Under the pieces are notes generated by a model that was not told where the DNA came from, made no database searches, and saw nothing but the letters and a program-made list of their open reading frames with translations. 6,726 nucleotides of DNA from positions 1 through 6,726 of the forward strand of contig JAFKKQ010000369.1 in NCBI GenBank assembly GCA_017304505.1. The letters run 5' to 3'. Shown one piece after another: positions 1-6,726 of the stretch. Source of the stretch: Hyphomicrobiales bacterium (GTDB lineage Bacteria > Pseudomonadota > Alphaproteobacteria > Rhizobiales > Xanthobacteraceae). A program made the position numbers and the translations under genes. Position 1 is the first letter of the stretch. The number at the start of each line of letters is the position of its first letter.

Positions 1-573
1 ATGGAGGTGCTTCGGCTCGACGCGCGCACCGATTTCCGGCTCGAAAAGCTCGCCGGGCAGAAGGTGTGGTACGTACCGGCGGATGACGAGGCGACCGCCG
101 CGCTCGATCGGGCCTGGCGGCGGCTGGTCGGCAGTTCGAGCGGCATGCCGCAGGAGCTATCGGTCAGGGGCCGCAAGCTTCGGGTGCCGCGCGCCGCAAT
201 GGGCGTGGCGCGATTCTTCTTTCACGACCTGTGCGAGCAGCCGCTGGCGGCCGCCGACTATCTTCGCATCGCGCACGAGTTCCATACCCTCATCGTCGAC
301 CGCATTCCGGCGATGGAGTTCGACCAGCGCAACGCTGCCAAGCGTTTCATCATTCTGATCGATACGCTGTACGACCATGCGGTGAAGCTGATCGCCTCGG
401 CGGAAACCGAGCCGGACGATCTCTACCGCGCGAGCGACGGCTACGAGGCATCCGAATTCAGGCGGACAGCCTCGCGATTGATGGAAATGCGCTCGCAGAG
501 CTATCTGGCCCTGCCCCACGGTCGGCGCGACTCGGTGGCCAGCGGGTCGAGTGAAGGGATTGTCGAGACCTGA
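1..573 (+). CDS. zapE: Cell division protein ZapE (AFG1-like ATPase), C-terminal part; 5' end outside window
   Basis: The 190 visible residues match the C-terminal half of ZapE/AFG1-like P-loop ATPases. In E. coli, ZapE associates with the Z-ring and affects FtsZ; the mitochondrial relative AFG1/LACE1 works in protein quality control. Recognisable blocks are LDARTDFRLEKLAG (residues 6-19), the VRGRKLRVPRA strand (55-65), GVARFFFHDLCEQPLAAADY (68-87), the FHTLIVDRIPAM segment (94-105), RNAAKRFIILIDTLYD (110-125) and the closing FRRTASRLMEMRSQSYLALPHG block (153-174), whose arginines fit a sensor-2/arginine-finger role. Walker A and B motifs are absent because family members run to about 350-400 residues and the first half lies upstream. 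The ATG at base 1 is therefore almost certainly an internal Met, not the start. The stop is TGA at 571-573. Family identity is firm. A genuinely 5'-truncated gene cannot be excluded from this window. Confidence 0.9.
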   Translation: MEVLRLDARTDFRLEKLAGQKVWYVPADDEATAALDRAWRRLVGSSSGMPQELSVRGRKLRVPRAAMGVARFFFHDLCEQPLAAADYLRIAHEFHTLIVDRIPAMEFDQRNAAKRFIILIDTLYDHAVKLIASAETEPDDLYRASDGYEASEFRRTASRLMEMRSQSYLALPHGRRDSVASGSSEGIVET

Positions 574-590
574 AATCGGCATTGCCCCGG

Positions 591-618
591 TTGAACCCGG
601 CCCGCAAGCTGGCATGAT
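591..618 (+). promoter_or_regulatory. Candidate sigma-70-type promoter for the efflux pair
   Basis: In the 107-nt gap between zapE and the adaptor gene, TTGAAC (591-596) and CATGAT (613-618) are separated by 16 nt. Each matches four of six consensus positions. No convincing terminator follows zapE, so readthrough from upstream is also possible. Such matches are common by chance, so this is only a candidate. No clear operator palindrome or riboswitch fold was seen in the gap. Confidence 0.25.
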
Positions 619-668
619 GTTCATGGAACAGCTCGCGGTATTTGTCGAAAATTGCCGGTTTCTTTTCC

Positions 669-676
669 GGAAGGGG
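669..676 (+). promoter_or_regulatory. Ribosome binding site that fixes the adaptor start
   Basis: The purine run GGAAGGGG lies 4 nt before the ATG at 681. It favours that start over an in-frame TTG at 642, which has no comparable site. Starting at 681 also puts a lipoprotein signal peptide right at the N-terminus, as expected for the family. Confidence 0.65.
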
Positions 677-680
677 CACC

Positions 681-1811
681 ATGAATCTGCGCCGGTTCCA
701 AGGGCGATTCACCGCATTGCTGGGCGCTGCATTGGCGCTCGCGGGATGCGGCGATAACAGCCAGCGCCAGACCCAGGCCGCGGCACCGCCCCCCGCCGTG
801 ACGGTCGTTAGGGTCACCGCCGCCGACATCAAGCCGACGGCCTCGTTCACCGGGCGGGTCGAGGCGGTTTCCAAGGTCGAGCTGCGGGCGCGGGTCGACG
901 GTTTCCTGGAGAAGCGGTTGTTCAGGGAGGGCGCCGACGTCAAGGAGGGCGACCTCCTGTTCACGATCGAGAAGGGGCTCTATCAGGCCGCCGTCGATCA
1001 GGCCAAGGCCGCCATCGTGACCGCAGAGGCCACGCTCAAGCTTGCCGACATCGAGGTCGCCCGGCAGACCGAGTTGGTGCAACGCAACGTCGGCGCGCAG
1101 GCCCGGCTTGACGAGGTCACCGCCAAGCAAGGCGAGGCCCGCGGCAATCTGCTGGCGCAAAAAGCGGCGCTCGAAAAGGCGGAGCTTCAACTCAGCTACA
1201 CCGACATCAAGGCGCCGTCGTCCGGACGCATCGGCCGCGCCAATATCTCGGTCGGCAATTTCGTCGGACCGTCAAGCGGCACGCTTGCCGTGATCGTGAG
1301 TCAGGATCCGATCTATGCGACGTTTCCGGTCACGCAGCGCGAGATGCTGGAGGTTCGCAAGAACGGGAACGGAACCTCGGCCGACGCCTATGTGATCTAT
1401 CTGCAGCTTGCCGACGGCAGCCGCTACGCGCATCCCGGCAAACTCAACTTCCTCGACGTCACCGTGAACCAAGGCACCGACACCGTGCTGGTGCGCGCGA
1501 GCTTCCCCAACCCCGATCACGTCTTGGTGGATGGCCAGCTTGTGAATGTCGTCGTTGAAACCGGCAAAGGCGAGAGCGTGCTGCAGGTGCCCCAGCAGGC
1601 GTTCCAGGTCGATCAGTCCGGCTCCTTCGTCCTCGTGGTCGGCAAGGACAACAAGGTGGAGGTGCGTCGCGTCGAGACGGGCGCTGTGATCGGGACGAAC
1701 CTGGCGGTGCTGAAAGGGTTGAGCGCGGGCGAGACGGTGATCACCGAAGGGATCCAGAAGGTCCGGCCCGGTCAGGTTGTCCAGGCGACCGAAATCAAAC
1801 CGGGGGCGTGA
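681..1811 (+). CDS. RND efflux periplasmic adaptor (membrane fusion lipoprotein), MexE/AcrA type
   Basis: This 376-residue protein is the adaptor that links an inner-membrane RND pump to an outer-membrane channel across the periplasm. It begins with a short basic stretch and a hydrophobic segment ending in the lipobox L20-A-G-C23, so C23 should be lipidated and the protein anchored to the inner membrane. A Pro/Ala-rich linker (about 31-39) follows. The first lipoyl half-motif (about 60-102) contains VELRARVDGFLEKRLFREGA and VKEGDLLFTIE. An Ala/Lys/Glu-rich alpha-helical hairpin spans about 103-169. The second lipoyl half (170-203) contains LSYTDIKAPSSGRIG, a family hallmark. A beta-barrel domain (about 204-295) and a membrane-proximal domain (about 296-371, ending RPGQVVQA) complete the fold. 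Length is typical. The stop lies 3 nt before the permease start, so the two are surely co-transcribed and likely translationally coupled. Family is certain; substrate is not readable. MexE-like versus AcrA-like is inferred from overall resemblance. Confidence 0.94.
   Translation: MNLRRFQGRFTALLGAALALAGCGDNSQRQTQAAAPPPAVTVVRVTAADIKPTASFTGRVEAVSKVELRARVDGFLEKRLFREGADVKEGDLLFTIEKGLYQAAVDQAKAAIVTAEATLKLADIEVARQTELVQRNVGAQARLDEVTAKQGEARGNLLAQKAALEKAELQLSYTDIKAPSSGRIGRANISVGNFVGPSSGTLAVIVSQDPIYATFPVTQREMLEVRKNGNGTSADAYVIYLQLADGSRYAHPGKLNFLDVTVNQGTDTVLVRASFPNPDHVLVDGQLVNVVVETGKGESVLQVPQQAFQVDQSGSFVLVVGKDNKVEVRRVETGAVIGTNLAVLKGLSAGETVITEGIQKVRPGQVVQATEIKPGA
1802..1806 (+). promoter_or_regulatory. Ribosome binding site of the permease, inside the end of the adaptor gene
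   Basis: GGGGG lies 8 nt before the ATG at 1815 and overlaps the last codons of the adaptor gene, which stops at 1809-1811. The arrangement suits translational coupling, giving linked amounts of adaptor and pump. Confidence 0.45.
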
Positions 1812-1814
1812 ACA

Positions 1815-4800
1815 ATGTTGTCGGGGGTCTTCATCGATCGCCCGCGCCTTGCGGTCGTAATCTCGGTTGTCATCACGCTCGCGGGCCTGATCGCGCTCAC
1901 GCAGATCCCGATCGCGCAATTTCCCGACATCGTGCCCCCGCAGACGCAGATCACGGCGAGATATCCGGGCGCTGGCTCCCAGGTGGTCGAGGCCACGGTG
2001 GCGCAGCCGATCGAGTCGCGCGTCGTGGGCGTCGAGAACATGCTCTACATGAAATCGACCAGCGGCAGCGACGGCAGCTACACGCTCACCGTCACCTTCG
2101 CCGTCGGCTCCGATCCCGACCTCAACATGGTGAAGGTGCAGAACCGCGTCGCGCTGGCCGAGCCGCAACTGCCGGCCGAGGTCAAGGCCACCGGCGTGAG
2201 CGTTACCAAGAAGTCGTCGGCCTTTCTGCAGATGGTGACCCTGACATCGCCGGACGGACGCTACGATCAGCTCTTTCTGAGCAACTACGCCACCATCAAC
2301 ATCGTCGACCGGCTGAAGCGGATCAAAGGCATCGGCGATGCACAGAACATGACGCCCGCCGACTACAGCATGCGGATCTGGCTCGACACCGCCAAGCTGA
2401 CGAACTTCGGGTTGACGCCCAACGATATCATCACTGCGGTCAAGGCTCAGAACGTCCAGGCCGCGGTGGGCCGCATCGGGGCGCGTCCGGCGCTCCCCGA
2501 TCAGCAGTTCCAGCTCAACATCCAGACCAAGGGGCGGCTGACCACGGTGGACGAATTCGGCTCCATCGTGGTGCGGGCCAATCCCGACGGTTCGTTCGTG
2601 CGCGTGCGCGACGTGGCGCGCGTCGAACTTGGCGCCGCCAGCCAGGAGCAGATCGGACGGTTCGACGGCGCGCCGGGCGTCATCATCGGCGTTTTCCAGA
2701 CGCCGGGCGGCAACGCCGTGGAGAGCGCGGAGCTTGTCCGCGCCACGCTCAAGGATCTGAAGAAGAGCTTTCCCGACGGTCTCGATTACCAGATCAACTA
2801 CGACACCACGCTGTTCGTCCAGCAGAGCATGAACGAGGTCGTGCACACGCTGATCGAGGCGTTCATCCTCGTCGTTATTGTCGTGTTCCTGTTTCTCGGC
2901 AGTTTCCGCGCGACGCTGATCCCGCTGATCGCGGTGCCGGTGGCGCTGATCGGCACCTTCGCCGTGATGCTGGCGGTCGGCTTCTCCGCCAACACCGTGT
3001 CGCTGCTGGCGCTGGTGCTGGCCATCGGCATTGTGGTGGACGATGCGATCGTGGTGGTGGAAGCGGTCGAAGCGCATATGGAGAAGGACCCTGCGATCTC
3101 GCCGGCGGAAGCCGCGCGCCGCGCGATGAAGGAAATCACCGCGCCGATCGTCGCCATCACGCTGGTCTTGTTGTCGGTGTTCGTGCCGGTGGCGTTTATC
3201 CCAGGCATTTCAGGCCAGTTGTTCCGACAATTCGCCGTCGCCGTGTCGGTGTCGATGGTGATCTCAGCCGTCAACGCGCTGACGTTGTCGCCGGCGCTTT
3301 GTGCGGTGCTGCTGTCGAGGAGCCACGGGCCCAGGCGTGGAATCCTCGGCTATGTGTTGCGCGGCATCGACCGCGCGCGCGACGGTTACGCGCTTGCGGT
3401 CGGCAAGCTGGTGCGGCTGGCGCTGCTCGGAATCGTGGTCCTCGTGTTGTTCATGGGAGGCGCCGGCTGGCTGTTCAAGGTGACGCCGACCGGATTCCTA
3501 CCCGCGGAGGATCAGGGCGCCATCTTTGCCGAAGTCCAGTTGCCGGAAGGCGCTTCGGTCGGACGCACCGATGCGGTGACCAAGCGCGTTGAGGAGATCG
3601 CCCGCAAGACGCCGGGCGTCGATCACGTGACCTCGGTGGTCGGCTACAGCATGATCGATGGACTGACCAAGCCGAACGGCGCGCTGCTGGTGCTGACGTT
3701 GAAGCCCTTTGCCGAGCGCAAGACCGTCGCATTGTCGGTGAACGGCATCATCGGGCGGCTGTCCCGCGAATTCCAAAGCATCCGCGAGGCCGTCGTCTTT
3801 GCCTACAACCTGCCGCCGATCATCGGCCTTGGCACCGGCTCCGGCTTCGAATTCCAGCTTCAGGGCCTTGGCGGCGCCGATCCGGCGGAAATCGCTGCCG
3901 TTGCGCGCGGCCTGACGTTTGCCGCGAACCAGAATCCCACATTGAGCCGGGTCTTCACCACCTATAGCGCCAGCACGCCGCAACTCTATCTCGATCTCGA
4001 CCGTGAGAAGGTGCAGACGCTCGGCGTCAATGTCGCCGACGTCTTCAATGCATTGCAGTCCGTGCTCGGCGGGTATTATGTCAACGACTTCAATCTTTTC
4101 GGCCGCACCTGGCAGGTCAACATCCAGGGCGAGGCGGCCGAGCGCGCCAGGATCGGCGATATCTACAGCATCAATGTGCGCAACCGGAACGGCGACATGG
4201 TGCCGCTCCGCGCGTTCGCGCAGGCGCGGCTGATCCTCGGGCCGCAGTCGATCGTGCGTTACAACAACTACCGCAGCGTCACGCTCAACGGCGGACCGGC
4301 GCCGGGCCGCTCGACCGGCGAGGCGCTTGCGGCGATGGAGCAGCTTGCGGCCACCACGCTGCCCGCGGGTTATGGTTTTGAATGGACCGGCACCGCGCTG
4401 CAGGAAAAGGAAGCCGCCGGCAAGACCACGCTGATCCTGGGGCTTGCCGTGCTGTTCGCCTACCTGTTCCTGGTCGCGCTTTACGAAAGCTGGACGATCC
4501 CGATCTCGGTGCTGCTGTCGGTCACGGTCGCGCTGTTCGGTGCGATGGTGGCGCTCAACCTGTTCGGGCTCGACAACAATCTCTATGCCCAGATCGGCGT
4601 CGTGGTGCTGATCGCGCTTGCGGCCAAGAACGGCATCCTGATCGTGGAATTCGCCAAGCTGCGGCGCGAGGAAGGACTGCCGATCCGGGAGGCGGCGGTC
4701 GAGGGCGCCCGCGAACGTTTCCGTGCGGTGATGATGACAAGCTTCGCCTTCATCGCCGGTCTGGTGCCACTGGTGATTGCGACCGGCGCCGGAATGCTGA

Positions 4801-4979
4801 GCCGGCGCGGCGTCGCGACGTCGGTATTCGGTGGCATGATCGCGGCGTCGCTGCTTGGAATCTTCCTGATCCCGGTGCTTTACGTTCTGGTGCAGACCAT
4901 GCGCGAAAAAGCCCACAGCCTGCGCGGATCGGGCGCCAAGCCGGGCCACCCGATGCCCGCGAGCGATGGCGGATCGTGA
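1815..4979 (+). CDS. RND efflux pump inner-membrane permease, HAE1 family (MexF/AcrB type)
   Basis: This 1054-residue protein is a complete proton-driven RND exporter, which works as a trimer and expels drugs, dyes or solvents from the inner membrane and periplasm. It starts [14 protein letters not shown], typical of the family. Twelve membrane segments are visible: TM1 about 12-31, TM2-TM6 about 343-500, TM7 about 533-552 and TM8-TM12 about 873-1027. Two large periplasmic loops lie between TM1/TM2 and TM7/TM8. The first contains [16 protein letters not shown] (72-87), as in MexF. The proton-relay residues are intact: D409 and D410 in the TM4 block [13 protein letters not shown]938 in the TM10 block [13 protein letters not shown], and T975 in MMTS of TM11; these correspond to AcrB D407, D408, K940 and T978. 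[11 protein letters not shown] (560-570) after TM7 is also characteristic. The start at 1815 gives the canonical N-terminus. No frameshift or missing domain was seen, so it should be functional. Substrate range is not readable, and no outer-membrane channel gene follows. Confidence 0.96.
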   Translation: MLSGVFIDRPRLAVVISVVITLAGLIALTQIPIAQFPDIVPPQTQITARYPGAGSQVVEATVAQPIESRVVGVENMLYMKSTSGSDGSYTLTVTFAVGSDPDLNMVKVQNRVALAEPQLPAEVKATGVSVTKKSSAFLQMVTLTSPDGRYDQLFLSNYATINIVDRLKRIKGIGDAQNMTPADYSMRIWLDTAKLTNFGLTPNDIITAVKAQNVQAAVGRIGARPALPDQQFQLNIQTKGRLTTVDEFGSIVVRANPDGSFVRVRDVARVELGAASQEQIGRFDGAPGVIIGVFQTPGGNAVESAELVRATLKDLKKSFPDGLDYQINYDTTLFVQQSMNEVVHTLIEAFILVVIVVFLFLGSFRATLIPLIAVPVALIGTFAVMLAVGFSANTVSLLALVLAIGIVVDDAIVVVEAVEAHMEKDPAISPAEAARRAMKEITAPIVAITLVLLSVFVPVAFIPGISGQLFRQFAVAVSVSMVISAVNALTLSPALCAVLLSRSHGPRRGILGYVLRGIDRARDGYALAVGKLVRLALLGIVVLVLFMGGAGWLFKVTPTGFLPAEDQGAIFAEVQLPEGASVGRTDAVTKRVEEIARKTPGVDHVTSVVGYSMIDGLTKPNGALLVLTLKPFAERKTVALSVNGIIGRLSREFQSIREAVVFAYNLPPIIGLGTGSGFEFQLQGLGGADPAEIAAVARGLTFAANQNPTLSRVFTTYSASTPQLYLDLDREKVQTLGVNVADVFNALQSVLGGYYVNDFNLFGRTWQVNIQGEAAERARIGDIYSINVRNRNGDMVPLRAFAQARLILGPQSIVRYNNYRSVTLNGGPAPGRSTGEALAAMEQLAATTLPAGYGFEWTGTALQEKEAAGKTTLILGLAVLFAYLFLVALYESWTIPISVLLSVTVALFGAMVALNLFGLDNNLYAQIGVVVLIALAAKNGILIVEFAKLRREEGLPIREAAVEGARERFRAVMMTSFAFIAGLVPLVIATGAGMLSRRGVATSVFGGMIAASLLGIFLIPVLYVLVQTMREKAHSLRGSGAKPGHPMPASDGGS

Positions 4980-4998
4980 TTTGAGCGACGATTGGCGA

Positions 4999-6044
<1,046 letters not shown>

Positions 6045-6054
6045 CCGGGCCGCC

Positions 6055-6076
6055 ATCGCCCGCTAAGACGGGCGAT
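6055..6076 (+). repeat. Perfect inverted repeat (hairpin) just after mdh
   Basis: The arms ATCGCCCG (6055-6062) and CGGGCGAT (6069-6076) form a perfect 8-bp GC-rich stem with a 6-nt loop, starting 10 nt after the mdh stop. There is no T-run after it, so it is not a standard intrinsic terminator. It could stabilise the mdh 3' end, weakly attenuate transcription into sucC, or be a copy of a dispersed extragenic palindrome. A weaker hairpin with one bulged base can be drawn at about 6095-6112. Confidence 0.6.
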
Positions 6077-6138
6077 CCGGCAATCGCTGGAGACCGACGG
6101 TGCGTCACGTCGTCAAGCCGTACGATCCTCTGATGAAT

Positions 6139-6164
6139 TCATGCCCCGCTTGTGCGGGGCATGA
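6139..6164 (+). repeat. Extragenic palindrome upstream of sucC
   Basis: The arms TCATGCCCCGC (6139-6149) and GCGGGGCATGA (6154-6164) form a perfect 11-bp stem closed by the 4-nt loop TTGT. It ends 24 nt before the sucC ATG. Palindromes built as ATGCCC-type arms around a CTTGT core are, from memory, widely dispersed between genes in Bradyrhizobium-group genomes, so I read this as one copy of such a family. Only one copy is present in the window, so the repeat nature is inferred. As RNA it would be a stable hairpin in the mdh-sucC transcript; the lack of a T-run argues against an intrinsic terminator. Confidence 0.65.
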
Positions 6165-6188
6165 CGCCTCAACAATCCGGGCTTTCCA

Positions 6189-6726
6189 ATGAACATCCAC
6201 GAATACCAAGCGAAGGCCGTCTTGCGCGGGTTCGGCGTGCCGGTGCCCAAGGGCATTCCGGCGTTCGATCTCGATGAGGCGGTGAAGGCTGCGGACCAGC
6301 TTGGCGGTCCGGTTTGGGTGGTCAAGGCGCAAATCCACGCTGGCGGCCGCGGCAAAGCAGGCGGCGTCAAGGTGGTGAAGTCGGTCGATGACGTGAAGAA
6401 AGAGGCGTCGCGCCTGCTCGGCTCGACGCTGGTCACGCATCAGACCGGCCCGCGCGGCAAGCAGGTCAACCGCCTCTACATCGAGGAAGGTTCGGCCATC
6501 GACAAGGAGTTCTACCTGTCGATGCTGGTCGATCGCTCGACCTCGCGTGTTGCCATCGTGGTCTCGACCGAAGGCGGCATGGACATCGAACAGGTTGCGC
6601 ACGACACGCCGGACAAGATCGTCACCGTGTCGGTCGACCCGGTGACGAACATTTGTCCGCATCACGTGCGGCGCATCGCCAAGGCGCTTGGGTTCAATGC
6701 CGATCTGCAGAAGCAGATGAGCCCGC
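6189..6726 (+). CDS. sucC: Succinyl-CoA synthetase (ADP-forming) beta subunit, N-terminal part; 3' end outside window
   Basis: The frame stays open from the ATG at 6189 to the window end, giving 179 residues of an enzyme normally about 390-400 long. It begins [20 protein letters not shown], the near-invariant SucC N-terminus, so the start is secure even though no good Shine-Dalgarno sequence precedes it. The ATP-grasp nucleotide-binding region is clear: [19 protein letters not shown] (43-61) with K46 and the Gly-rich loop. [20 protein letters not shown] (97-116) and [12 protein letters not shown] (126-137) follow, as in E. coli SucC. With SucD, the protein couples succinyl-CoA cleavage to nucleoside triphosphate synthesis in the TCA cycle, in the cytoplasm. 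The C-terminal CoA-ligase domain lies beyond the window, and sucD is expected next. It sits behind mdh and may be co-transcribed with it, depending on how much the hairpins in between reduce readthrough. Confidence 0.96.
   Translation, partial: MNIHEYQAKAVLRGFGVPVPKGIPAFDLDEAVKAADQLGGPVWVVKAQIHAGGRGKAGGVKVVKSVDDVKKEASRLLGSTLVTHQTGPRGKQVNRLYIEEGSAIDKEFYLSMLVDRSTSRVAIVVSTEGGMDIEQVAHDTPDKIVTVSVDPVTNICPHHVRRIAKALGFNADLQKQMSP

Noticed and set aside
587..600. CCGG repeats after zapE as a possible terminator
   Set aside because: Only 4 bp can pair and no T-run follows, so it does not qualify as an intrinsic terminator.
551..757. 68-residue plus-strand frame bridging zapE and the adaptor gene
   Set aside because: It overlaps the ends of two real genes, has no ribosome binding site and shows no recognisable features.
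1272..3077. 601-residue open frame on the minus strand opposite the adaptor and permease genes
   Set aside because: Its translation is rich in His, Arg, Asp and Gln with no domain character, as expected opposite high-GC coding sequence. The plus strand here encodes unmistakable RND proteins.
1808..3592. 594-residue plus-strand frame starting with GTG and overlapping the permease
   Set aside because: It is Arg/Ala/Gly-rich without recognisable motifs, while the overlapping frame has the complete RND permease with all key residues.
3498..4949. 483-residue open frame on the minus strand opposite the permease
   Set aside because: Same low-complexity His/Arg/Asp/Gln-rich composition and full overlap with the conserved permease; a high-GC shadow.
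6105..6665. 186-residue minus-strand frame opposite sucC
   Set aside because: The plus strand encodes an unmistakable SucC N-terminus over the same bases, and this frame shows no domain features.

Overview
The window reads as ordinary chromosome from a GC-rich alphaproteobacterium. Three things suggest the order Hyphomicrobiales, probably the Bradyrhizobium/Rhodopseudomonas/Afipia neighbourhood: the protein sequences, the mdh-sucC order with zapE nearby, and a short GC-rich palindrome with a CTTGT-type loop of the kind scattered through those genomes. This placement comes from remembered family resemblance, not from a search. All genes lie on the + strand.

Layout: (1) 1-573 is the C-terminal half of ZapE, an AFG1-like ATPase linked to cell division. 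Its ATP-binding half lies outside the window. (2) 681-4979 is a two-gene efflux unit of the RND (resistance-nodulation-division) superfamily. It encodes a lipoprotein membrane-fusion (periplasmic adaptor) protein and, 3 nt downstream, a full-length inner-membrane HAE1-type pump of 1054 residues with an intact proton-relay triad. No outer-membrane channel and no regulator gene is visible beside them. (3) 5076-6044 is a complete LDH-like NAD-dependent malate dehydrogenase (mdh). (4) 6045-6188 is a 144-nt spacer with two perfect hairpins. (5) 6189-6726 is the start of sucC, the beta subunit of succinyl-CoA synthetase, cut by the window end.

Functionally there are two unrelated units. The adaptor and permease would form the inner-membrane and periplasmic parts of a tripartite drug or solvent efflux pump, borrowing an outer-membrane channel from elsewhere. 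mdh and sucC belong to the TCA cycle and probably begin the common alphaproteobacterial mdh-sucCD cluster. In many relatives, as I recall, zapE lies directly upstream of mdh, so the efflux pair looks like an insertion into an otherwise conserved neighbourhood. A candidate promoter just before mdh would keep the TCA genes independently expressed.

I found no CRISPR array, transposase, tRNA, rRNA, phage gene or undescribed system. The long open frames on the minus strand and in other plus frames are explained by high-GC coding sequence. The most useful leads are the placement of the efflux pair and the palindromes between mdh and sucC.
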